A DNA stretch of 64,000 nucleotides from Phoebastria nigripes. Its lineage: Eukaryota > Chordata > Aves > Procellariiformes > Diomedeidae. Each line of letters starts with the position of its first letter. The first letter of the stretch is position 1. Location: contig JAYKAV010002109.1 in assembly GCA_035582835.1 (NCBI GenBank), positions 2,744,575 to 2,808,574 of the forward strand. The letters are read 5' to 3'. The position numbers were made by a program, and so were the translations under genes. Under the pieces are notes generated by a model. That model saw only the letters and a program-made list of their open reading frames with translations. It searched no databases and was not told the origin of the DNA. This document shows, piece by piece, positions 43,200 to 53,873 of the stretch.

Positions 43200-44220
43200 A
43201 GGAATTTGAAACATGACATTTGTGAAAACTGCAAAAGCTCTTGCCATTAATGCAGTAACTAAGAATAAAGCTTTTATTTAACCCATCCTAAAGCTTTTTA
43301 TAACACAAAAATTCAGAGGAAATTTTTCTTTCTACCTTCTCCCAAGCTCAATGTACAGTTCAATCTCATTTTAAACATACTTAATTATTACTTTTTAAAT
43401 CAAAATAAAATTTGGATTCACAATACGTTGTCTTTTTTCTGTATCAGTCTGAAAAAGCAGTGTAACAGAAATGTTGTATTTACATACTTTAAATCTCTAT
43501 TCAATTCCCATTAATGAATACATAAATCTGCATGATTTGCAGCTCTACACATTTTATAATGAAAGCCTAAAAACTGTATATAATCTAAATTCATGACATC
43601 CTTCCTATAGGAACAAATATCCCTGAATAATGTAAGAACTGTCTATAAAAAATCACTCAAATTGAACTTTTGTACAGACAATTCTTCTCCTAATTCAGAA
43701 AAAAAAAATACATCTGCAGATAAATTGTTGTGTAAATTTAGAATATTATCTTCCACCATTCATCAATTAATGGTACTAACAAAGGAATATCTTAAAATGA
43801 ATGTGTCTTATTAATGCCTTGTAACAGCAACCCCTTCAGATAGGTCAAATGAAAAATTGCCAACCAGCTGGTTAATTTATTCAGCACAGGTGTTCACTAT
43901 TTATTTTTCAGCCATTTGCCTTTTTTCAATACAGCTTGTTGTAGACACAGTATTCTTTTCCTTTGATGGATGCACTTTGTTCTAAGGCCATTCATTTCAG
44001 ATTTGCACTGTGTATATTATACTGCTACCCAGCTGTTTATTCTTTCAAAATAAATGTTTAATGGTTACTTCATAGGAGTTATAAAAGTTAAGCAAAAACA
44101 ACAGAATCTAGCCAGAATGTGCAAATTGTCAGAAACACAATAATTGACTCTCAGAAAGTTTTAAGTTATTTTGGAAAATTTTTTCTTTGCTAGGTTTATT
44201 ATCTTACCATTCTTCCTTGC

Positions 44221-44240
44221 GGGTTTTTGGGTTTTTTTGG
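44221..44240. repeat. T/G-rich tract
   Basis: GGGTTTTTGGGTTTTTTTGG: three G-runs spaced by T-runs. One of the recurring T/G tracts. Confidence 0.7.
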
Positions 44241-45583
44241 AGACAGCATTATACTGCCAGGCTAAGTTAAACACTTAAAAGTAGAATCTTCTATTTTTTC
44301 CTGACTCAAGTATAATGCTCACTTCTACAAAGTGTGAAATCTTCGTGCTAGGGGACTCATTTTTGAGCTGGCCATCAGTCAATATCACATCTTCTTAGGA
44401 AAATCATACGCAAAGTTAAGAGACTATGAAACCTTTGATCTGATTTAATAGTGGTTCTGAACAATATTTATTATGGCAACAGGTTTACAATTACAATATT
44501 CAAGTGATATTGCTTTAAAGCAAGCATAACATTTTATCTGCAATACAGTCAAGCAGCTGTTACTGGGCAATGTAGAACTTTGGAATATTCTGAATCTGTG
44601 ACCTTCAGACTGTATTAGTATAATTCACACTTCCCCCCACCCCCTCCATGATGTTTACAGAAAGAAATACATGTTTCTATATGAATATCTGTCAACGTTT
44701 CATTCAGCTATCTATAATATTATTAAGGGATTCAAGGTTAAACTTACATAACTACCCCAAAGAACCTTTCAGGAATTCAGAAGAGTGTTCAGTTCAGTGC
44801 AAAATCCAAAAGATAAAAATGATAAATAAATACAAAGAAATAGTTCAGTTTTCAATTGAGGTCCATACAATTTCCATTCAGTATTACTCTGTTTATGCGC
44901 TATTCAACATTACTGCTTCACAAGGTTACTTTTAAATGTTCCTTGATTTTTAATAATATGACACTGTGAAAAAGCTTACCTTCTGCATGACTTACATATA
45001 ACAAAGTATCATACTTCCATTTAAAAATCTAACAAAAAACAAAATTTGTATTCTTAACTTCTGCTAATGCAGACATACCTCTACAAATACCTAACTAAAA
45101 GATATTTACCACATACTCAGTCCTAAGATGGTACACTATTTTTCACGTGCTTATGCAACAAATATCCACAAAAGTAAATGTGTGTATTTCAAACCAAACA
45201 TGTATTCTTTGCATGTTGTATGTAAAGTAAGAGTTGAGTTACCTTACTTCAAAAACAGAAAGAAGGTGACAGCCCAAAAAGGCTAACTGTTAGTATATTA
45301 CCAGGAGCCTTTGACCACGCAATTCCTTCTAAAGCATCATGGGTAAGCACTGTTTAATGAGTAAATTAAATCCACTGAATATAAAAATGACAAAGGGCAA
45401 ATATTACTTTATCATTTTAGCACAATTAAGTATTTTATAGTTACAGGACTACTGTCCATTTGTGTTCCTACTCTTGTGTACTTACTTCATTTTACATGTA
45501 CTTATGAGTTTAACTTTTTACTATGAGAATAGCAGTTTTCAGCCAAATTAAGAATGGAAAAATTTAATAGATGGTAGTGCATA

Positions 45584-45609
45584 ACTACCTACTACTACTA
45601 CTACCTACA
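45584..45609. repeat. (CTA)n microsatellite
   Basis: A short imperfect run of CTA units flanked by CTACCTAC. Confidence 0.75.
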
Positions 45610-45900
45610 ACACAACACTTCTGTTTTCTACTCAGAAGTAAATTACCAACTCACAAAGTTGGCCAACAAATTATATTGCATCCAGATAAGGTCATTTAAA
45701 AAGGATCAGTTAGCTTCCATGAAGTGCAAGTGATTTCAACAAAAGCACAAGGACATTAAGAACATTTCAGAGCTCATGGTTACTTTTTGAGACAACATGC
45801 AATATGGTAGCATGGTGAAATGCTTGAAGCCAAAAGCACAATATGATTATTTACCTCTGGGCATGTAAAATTATTTGTATATTTCTATATTTATACTTAC

Positions 45901-46025
45901 TCGCCAAAACAGAAATCTTCTACATGTTGAATAGTTTTATCCTTCTTACTAAGAGAAATAACTTCTTCATTCTCAAGGATCAGTTTTCTCCAGTCTTCAC
46001 ATTCATCATTGATATCTGTCTTTTG
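45901..46025 (-). CDS. CHM: CHM exon 4 (REP-1 residues ~64-105)
   Basis: A 125-nt exon, the same length as recalled human exon 4. It starts on a codon boundary (CAA) and its last GA is completed by exon 5. It encodes QKTDINDECEDWRK, then LILENEEVISLSKKDKTIQH and VEDFCFG. The conserved LENEE...KDKTIQHVE core identifies it. The acceptor was placed at ctttgtaag/CAAAAG because this gives the family length. Two further AG dinucleotides follow within 10 nt. The donor is a strong gtaagt. Confidence 0.93.
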
Positions 46026-47237
46026 CTTACAAAGAACAATTATAAAATTACATTTTGTACTGTGCTAGCTGCTCTTGAACTATAAATATCTATAGTCCCA
46101 AATAAATTGTTGTACCAGCTTGTATTAAAAAAAAAAAAAAAAAAAAAAAAAATCATCATCTTGACTGTCTTAATGTTTTTTCTATTCAGATTTTTTGAGT
46201 TAAAATAGTTAGAGCTGGTTACTTTCTTATAGCATGCCAACATTTGCACTACATTCCTAGCTCTAGTAATCTGAAAATGCAGTGTTAAATGAAATACAAG
46301 TTTTAGTGGAGAGTTGAATATAANTTTGAATACAATCTACTAAAAGACAGGTTTGCTACAGCCAGGTTAGTTCCAAATTTTGTGACAAAACTCTTCGAAC
46401 GGAGACCATATGAAAAAATACAGTGATTTGGATATTATATTCATCTGTCCACACTGGAATCTCTAAATCATATAACAGAACCCTGAGAATATTAAGTTCT
46501 GACATTGAGCAACTCCACTGATTACGCCAGAATGTAGCACTATGTAATAAATAGGCATGAGACTGAACTGAAAAAGTTCCATCTTCTACGGACCAACAGG
46601 CTCATAACGCTTCAGTAAATAATACGAACATCCATTTGCTAATATAGTCCAAGTGCTCAATCTCCTAAATAAATATCCTCTTCAGAAGATTTCTAGTGGA
46701 CTGTCACGAATTAGATAAACTTTGGTCATTGAAAAATACACTATCAACATTAATCTTTTTGTCCTGGTAACAGGACAATTCAACAGAAGGATCCAATAAC
46801 TACCTTTTTCAGACTTAAGAAGAATCAGCTGAAAGCACACAAGAAAAACAAAAGGGACTGAAACATCAGAGAGCAGAAAATAATCAAACAGGAAATGGAA
46901 AAGACCAGATTATCATTTACAGAAGGTGCTGGGAAAGGAAACTAAACTATTGTTTAGAGTTGCTTCTACATAAATTCAAGAACCCAAAAAGTATGACTGA
47001 GCACTAGACTGTTCGGTCTCAGATAATAATATTAATAAACCAGGCATATCAGAATCTTAGCATGCTAGGCCAGACGGTTAAGTCTTAACCAGTAAAGTTG
47101 GAAAGTAGAAACCTCTTTGTTCTGTCAAATTACCAAAAAGAAAGAACATTGTGATAATTTGTCTTGTAACAAATTATGCAAACAACCAAGATTTAACATT
47201 AAAGAACATTAAAAGAAGTCATTTGGGAAATTTTTAC
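46026..47237 (-). other. CHM: CHM intron 3
   Basis: A 1.2-kb intron. A 26-base A-run on the plus strand (46127-46152) becomes a T26 tract in the pre-mRNA, about 100 nt upstream of the exon 4 acceptor. Nothing else was seen. Confidence 0.92.
46127..46152. repeat. Poly(A) run, 26 bases
   Basis: Twenty-six A bases on the plus strand, poly(U) in the CHM pre-mRNA, upstream of exon 4. Confidence 0.88.
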
Positions 47238-47310
47238 CTGATTTTCTTTAATCCAGGACAATAATCCTGAAAAACTAAAGCTGGCCCAGTTTCCACCATA
47301 GTAATTTCTC
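47238..47310 (-). CDS. CHM: CHM exon 3 (REP-1 residues ~39-63)
   Basis: A 73-nt exon, the same length as recalled human exon 3. Its first G completes a Ser codon and it ends on a complete Gln codon. It encodes [16 protein letters not shown] and LSWIKENQ. The YYGGNWASF motif belongs to the first sequence-conserved region of REP/GDI proteins, part of the Rab-binding platform. The acceptor is ttatttgcag and the donor CAG/gtaaaa. Confidence 0.97.
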
Positions 47311-48518
47311 CTGCAAATAAAAAACAACAGTGAAACTTGATGCACAGATAAAACATAGCTTTTTCAGGTTTAAAGAAAAAACAACCAAGTTTGACACATT
47401 CAAAATATTTTCCATGACAGATTTTACAGATGCAGAATATAAAAATTGGTATATTTCACTCTTAATGAGAAGCAAAATTTCCATTTTCACTCATTTGTAT
47501 GCATCTCTGACCAGACAGACTATAGTCCAAAATCAAATTATTTGGAGGGTAAAATGAATAATGCTGAGAAAAGCACATGGGATGCTATGAGTAAAAGGAA
47601 AATATAGATAATACTGCTTCTTGGCCAAGGTTGACTCTCCGCCTCTAACGCAAACATGTACATCACTATAGACATCTTTACTTAGTGTGGAGCCAAGCCA
47701 ACAAGCCTGCCAGTTTCAACTGAGTTCTCAGAAAAGCCAGTTCAGGTTTTTTGCATCCATACCACACTCCACAGTTTCAGGTTGTGGCAGGACCTAATAG
47801 CTTTGTCACATGAGCATAGCTATACTGCTTCTGATTGAAGCTGACCGGGAAGTTAACGTAATTGCACTGCATGCCACTTCTAAACTCACAGTACTTCATG
47901 AGATGGCTATGCAAAGGAGGGTTAAGTAAACTCAAACTGGGTCCAGACAGTAGAAACCACATCTCTCTTACCCATTATGTCAAATAAAGGAAAGTTCACT
48001 CTATTATTTATCTACTGCTTACAGAACAGATTATGTTTATTATAGACTGTTAAGATGCTCTGGCAAAATTCTTATTAAACTGCATATACTGTAGGTGGAG
48101 CCAAAGGAACTGATTTGTACAAAATGATCATACCTCCCTGAGTACTTTTCAGTTTATATTTACCACCTTCTTTCTTGAAAAGTATTAGTTCACTTCTTTT
48201 AAATCACAGAAAGTTAATAGTTCTGCTGTTAATCAAAGAAAGTCTCTGCTCTCCCTTTTTTAAATTTTTCTATCAATATTCTCTAAACGTCAGTTGGATT
48301 AATTGGCTTTTGTTACCATGCATACCACATCTTAAATGTTTAACAACTCTGATAGGAAAAGTAATAGAGCAATTACATTTTAAAAAATCACTGGTTCTTG
48401 CAAAATGAAAAGGTAATTTCAGGATTTAACTCTGCTTTCTGGCACTGTATGCTGGCACTTCAGAAGCGTGAAAGATACCAAAAATACCCTCCTGAATGGA
48501 TATCTAATTGCATACACT

Positions 48519-48600
48519 AAAAAAAAAAAAAAAAACCAAAAACAAAAACCAAAAACCAAACCAAACCAACCAAACAAAAAAAACCCAAAAAACAAACCAA
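48519..48600. repeat. Poly(A) run with A/C-rich tail
   Basis: Seventeen A bases followed by about 65 bp of A/C-only repeats such as CCAAAAACC and AACCAAACC. The architecture is the same as the tract at 15034-15155. It generates a spurious Phe/Leu/Val-rich minus-strand ORF. Confidence 0.82.
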
Positions 48601-50850
48601 GACATTTACGGAGGAAGATGGGTTTTGTATTTTACAAAATAATGTGAAGACTGCTAAATCAAATGAACTTAAAACCTTATCATAACCTCCTCCACTTTTA
48701 AATTGTAGAGGTAAGTGTGATAAAAGTGAAAAATTAAATTCAGGTTTGATTCTACTGTTTAAGATGGGCTGGTTTTGACAAGGCTTATCTGCACTGACAA
48801 AGACTTCATTAAGAGTGTCAGCCCCTTTACAGTACCAGAGGGTGATGCTCCATACCATGTTGCTTACTTAGCATATGAAGGACAGATGTCTGCTAAACAA
48901 TGCCTAATTGCTCCTGACTAGAAACTGACCTAAAAAAGTCTTTCAGCTACTGCAAGGCAATAGTGAAGAACATAAATAGGACATTTTTTGCAAAGACAAC
49001 AAAATCCAGCATTCACTGAATAAAGGTGAAAACAACAGAACATGGTGTTTAAGGCCACGAACTGGGAGGACTGGGTTTTAAGAGAATGCACATAGTCTAC
49101 CCTGCAATTTGGTTACTCTTAAGCAGAAGAGCTCCATCTGCAGATCTGTTACCAACCAGAAACTCCAATCATCTATAAAAAGGAGTTCATACTTACCTCA
49201 TCATGTGAATGACATGGGTGAGGCTTAAAAAGTACTGCTATTTGGTATCATATAGAATACAAAGCAATGAGGATTAAATATATTAAATGCCTGATTCTGT
49301 CAGATTTCAATCTGTAAAACAGTAACTGATAGTTGCATGTAATGATAACCTCCAGCTTCGTTTTAGCTGTCAACGGTGCAGGTTATTTTCTTGCTTCTTA
49401 AGATTCCACTGAATAAAAAGTTCAATATCCATATATTACCTGCCACTTCTGGGATTTCCAAAAAACACAGCCACGAAGATTTATTTTTAAGGGAATCTGC
49501 TGCTTTAGTTGCAAGTTTCCTTGAATATGGAATACAATCTGGCTGTCAGAGCAAGCAAGGCCATTGATCACAGAAATCGCAGAAAACACCTGCCTAAAAT
49601 TAGGACTCAGTTTCTTGAATCTATACCAATATAAATTCATGCATATTTAGAATATTTTAAATTAAAACTTTCAGTAAGAGAAATCAATGTTATTTTCACA
49701 GAAAGTTACAAAAGTTTATTTGTGAGCTGTCAGACATCTTTGATGTAAACATTCCTCCCTTCATCAGGTGGATTTTCCTTTGAAATTGCTTTTCTTTTTA
49801 ACCACCATTGATGTGAATCAATCTTTTCAACAAAGCACTCTATAACGCTGTTCTGAAGCTCAACCAGTTTTGAGAAGACTGTATGGCCTTTCTCAAATGG
49901 AAAATGAATCGCAGCTGTCCTTCCTTTCCTCTGGCATCTGAGCACCTTTCCCAAGTTATGCTATACCACCTCAAAGTATCAACTTCCAGATTTTTTTTTC
50001 CTGGAATTTTAATTAGTTTACCCTGCATTACATGATGAATCAGGATTGCTTAATTTTTTCAGCTGAAAACACTACAGAAAGAAGGTAGACCAGACATGAT
50101 TACTGATATAATGAGCAAAGTTTTTAGTAAAAATCTTGACAAGGAATTCTGAAAAGAGCTGACTAATGGTTTTACAATTAGGAGTCCTTTGTAACCAAGT
50201 ATTTTTGTTATAATTGCCCTGAAGATGAACCGAGGAATTCCTTAAAGTAATGGTCAAGATCAAAGCCTAATTAAAGCTAAAATATTGTCCCAAAATCTCA
50301 AGGACTAAGCCTCTCTCTTCTCTTGCTATATTAGCAAACTACAAAGATGGATATTCTCTCCCTTTTTTAGGGTTGTAATTCAATTATTCTCTAAGTAAGA
50401 ACATGAAACATTTTCAAGGTGTAACAGTAGAGTTAGAAATCAATTTTTCTACCAAGTTAGATAGAGCACAGATGTTTTCTTTTTCTACCATACATTATTT
50501 CCTAGATGATATTTGCTCAAAACTTCCCCTGTATTACCTGGATTTTCATATGAATTAAAATACTGCTGCTTTTTGTTCATATTTTTCGAATCTTGAATCG
50601 AATCAGAGCTAACGGCAGAACTGCTGAAGCCATTTTTGCAAAGTTTTGGAAATGTAGCTCAAGTATAGTTTTACCTCTGCAGAAAGCTTAATTCTGTCTT
50701 CTCCTACATTTGTTCATGATTTTTTACTTAGTTACTAACACCATTTTTTCTTCAAATACTTTGGAAGAATTAGCAAATCCCAGTCCAGAACACTGAAATT
50801 GCAAATTGTTTCCAACTAATTAACATTCTTGGAATCCGAACCAAGAGAAT

Positions 50851-50855
50851 ATCTA
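50851..50855. repeat. Target-site duplication, left copy
   Basis: ATCTA directly precedes the LTR terminal TG. An identical copy follows the terminal CA at 51411-51415. Confidence 0.88.
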
Positions 50856-51110
50856 TGTCCTGGTTTCGGCTGGGATAGAGTTAATTTTCTTCCTAGTAGC
50901 TGGTATAGTGCTGTGTTTTGGATTTAGCACGAGAATAATGTTGATAACACACTGATGTTTTAATTGTTGCTAAGTAGTGCTTACACTAGTCAAGGACTTT
51001 TCAGCTTCCCATGCTCTGCCAGGTGCACAAGAAGCTCGGAGGGAGCATAGCCTGGACAGCTGACCCAACTGGCCAACAGGGTATTCCATACCATATGATG
51101 TCATGCTGAG

Positions 51111-51118
51111 TATATAAA
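51111..51118 (+). promoter_or_regulatory. LTR TATA box
   Basis: TATATAAA within the solo LTR, in the position expected for the end of U3. If active it would start transcription antisense to CHM. Activity is not shown. Confidence 0.65.
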
Positions 51119-51266
51119 CTGGGGGAGGAGTCTGGGGAGGAGCAATCGCTGCTCAGGGACTGGTTGGGCATCAGTTGGCAGGTGGTGAGCAATTGCATCG
51201 TGCCTCACTTGCTTTGTATATGCTATTATTATTATTACTGCTATTTTACTTTATTTTATTCCAATT

Positions 51267-51272
51267 ATTAAA
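51267..51272 (+). terminator. LTR polyadenylation signal (ATTAAA)
   Basis: An ATTAAA variant about 150 bp downstream of the LTR TATA box, consistent with the R/U5 polyadenylation signal of a retroviral LTR. Confidence 0.55.
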
Positions 51273-51410
51273 CTGTCTTTACCTCAACCCATGAGTTTTC
51301 TCACTTTTACCCTCCCGATTCTCTTCCCCATCCCACTGGAGGAGGAGGGGAGGGGGTGTGAGCGAGCAGCTGTGTGGTGTTTAGTTGCTGGCTAGGGTTA
51401 AACCACGACA

Positions 51411-51415
51411 ATCTA
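51411..51415. repeat. Target-site duplication, right copy
   Basis: ATCTA directly follows the LTR terminal CA and is identical to the left copy. Confidence 0.88.
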
Positions 51416-52494
51416 ACAAGCCCTTTTGAAGATAGACTGCAATTTGAGAAATTGAACACTTTTGAGAGCACAAAATACGCGAGTAAAACATAAGTAAGAA
51501 CAGAAAAAGTATTTCATGGACTATGCCTGGTAAGAAGATTGCCCTTCTCAATGCCATGTCATAACAGCCATGGTGTAACAGTCAAAGCTGGTGATGTCTG
51601 AAGAAAAGCTGCTGATGCCTCATGATTGCTCCCAAGAGCTGCCTGTATGTGTGCGTCCTGCATTTGATCTTTCAGAAAGAAGTCTCGAACCATCAGAGTA
51701 GCTGTCTTTTGCAAAGGAGTTACTGCCACATCAATTTTAAGGCTCTGAACACAAAATGACTTATGTTTCAAAGCCATAAAGTTTCATGTGCTACCTAGTA
51801 AGTACACAGTCACATGTATTAAAAATTCCCATTCTGGCATAGTAATCGTGTTTTGGAGCATGAAAAGCAGACTAAGCTTCCTTGTCTTCCAAGAGGAAGG
51901 GTTTAACCCGAACAGCTCTTGAGATCCTTCAGCTCAATAAAAGGGTGATGGTCACCTGTACTACATTACATTATATCCTGGGATATGAACATGACCAAAG
52001 GTAATTATCATGGACCAGTTGAGACCACGTTTTACTCTCTAATACCTTTGCTATGAGATCATATCCTAAAACAAAATGAAAATAAAAACAACTTTTTCAA
52101 AAAAGGTCAAAAGATACCAGAATTAAGAATTTTTGCCTAGGTTTCCTTACTGAAAGTTAAATAATTCCTCTATTTTTCTTGCAAGAAATTGACCTGCTTT
52201 GAGAAGCAACCTTTTCCCTCTCTGGTTGCTGCACTTCACAAAGTTAAAGATCAAAAAGAAGGCTATATGAAGACAAGGGTTGTATTACATTATATATTTT
52301 ACAAGTTCTGAAAAAAGTGAGACAGATTGTCTAGCAAGAAGTGGAACAAACTACAAAAGCAGGTATGTTGGGGGTGGGTACAGGGAGGGTGCCCAGCACG
52401 CTTTTGGACGCACAGATAAAACAGAATTTTGGACACCAGGAACACTCAAGTACTCTACAGGCAAAGTAAGGTCAAAAAATAAGAAAGATAACAG

Positions 52495-52574
52495 GTGTCA
52501 AGAAGCAAGACATGAGAAGTAGACAGAGCAAACTGTGTCAAGAAGCAAGACATGAGAAGTAGACAGAGCAAACT
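52495..52574. repeat. Perfect 40-bp tandem duplication
   Basis: Two identical, directly adjacent 40-bp copies (52495-52534 and 52535-52574), each starting GTGTCAAGAAGCAAG and ending GAGCAAACT. The absence of mismatches implies a recent duplication, or possibly an assembly artefact. Confidence 0.93.
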
Positions 52575-53832
52575 GGGCACAAAAGAGGAGTTAAAATCCT
52601 GCATCTTGACACTCCTTTGCCTTTGAATTAAACTCTACATGGAAAGATAAATAAGTCAACGAGGAAGTATGTAGACAATAAAACTATAGTCTACAAATGC
52701 GATATTCTAGATGCTGAAAATTAAATACAAAATGTAGCTAAACACACCTCACCTCTCATTGCCCCATCCTCAGTAACCAAACTAGTACATAACTATATAG
52801 ATTCATAATTACAAGCAGCAAATAAGCAAAGGACCAAAAGTAGAAAACATAGCAAGCCATCAGGAGAAAGTCCTATGCATAGGAACAATTGGTATGGGAA
52901 GTATATTCACTTCAAGTAATCAACTTTTAGTCTCGATCTACCTTTCTTCAGCAACTTCAAGTTTAAACTAAGTGCCAATCTCCACATTTTAAATTGCAAA
53001 TTACTTTTCTAAATCACTTAACAAATATCCTTGAAATTTCACATGTCAACAGCTCATTAATATCTACAGTAAATGTAGCTCTCTGAAAAGAACCACAGAT
53101 TTTATGTTTATTGAGACAGATAGCTGGCACAGAGAAATAGAGCTCCTTCAATTACTATTTGGCAGAAGCTAACTTTAGTTTAAAATCCGTCTACATGAAT
53201 TTATGGCAACACTGCAGCGAAGTGACTATTTTGAATAAGATTAGCTACTGTTGATGGCAATGCTTAGACAGTGTTTATAAATCAAACTTAGAACTTAGTA
53301 TTTTATAATAGGCCACTTTAAAACTATCTTCCATAATCACCTATGCAGTATATTATGATAAATGCAAACATGGCTGGAGATTAAAAGTAATAAAATTATG
53401 TACACAAGGTAATGAGTGCAAGCAAACTATAAACAAAGACTTCATCCATATACATTTTCTATACCTTGTGCCTAATTTAGCTCAGATCTTTGTTGAGAAG
53501 AAAAGATTAATCAAAGTAGCACACCTAATACAAACAAGTATTTCAGTAACCCCAAATCTTATTTTCTACACTCTGAAAAAAATTTAAACTCATGATCCTT
53601 CAAGAAGGGAACAACATATATTGTTAAAGAGTGATATTATGAATATTAACAGACTTTTGGTGATGAATTTTCAATTATACTGTTACCTCAGTAAACTGAA
53701 ATTTGAAAATTCATCTAGAAATGAGTATATTAACTAGATACACAGTAGATAAAATTACAATGTTTTAATTCAGAAGAATCTCTGGCAAGCTTTCTAAGAC
53801 TTAACTTTTCACTTAAAATTCAAATGGCATCA

Positions 53833-53873
53833 GGGTGGGGTTTTTCTGTTGGTTTTGGTAGGCTTTTTTTTGC
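53833..53873. repeat. T/G-rich low-complexity tract
   Basis: A GGTGGGGTTTTTCTGTTGGTTTTGG-like run ending in T8 in intron 2. Confidence 0.65.

Larger units (their letters stand above)
41615..45900 (-). other. CHM: CHM intron 4
   Basis: A 4.3-kb intron. It includes T/G-rich and T-run tracts at 43179-43199 and 44221-44240 and a short (CTA)n repeat at 45584-45609. A slightly GC-richer stretch near 42755-42960 gives a 123-aa plus-strand ORF with no recognised similarity. No transposable element was identified. Confidence 0.88.
50856..51410 (+). mobile_element. Solo LTR of an avian endogenous retrovirus
   Basis: A 555-bp element beginning TGTCCTGGTTT and ending AAACCACGACA. The termini form an 11-bp inverted repeat with one mismatch. 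It is flanked by a perfect 5-bp duplication (ATCTA). Inside are a TATA box (TATATAAA, 51111-51118), a short ATT microsatellite (51222-51238), a polyadenylation signal variant ATTAAA (51267-51272) and a G/A-rich stretch near the 3' end. There is no internal viral coding region, so it is the product of LTR-LTR recombination. From memory it matches an LTR type abundant in neoavian birds. The 5-bp duplication fits ERVL-like integration better than the 6 bp usual for ERVK, but class assignment is inferred. It is antisense to CHM. Confidence 0.93.
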
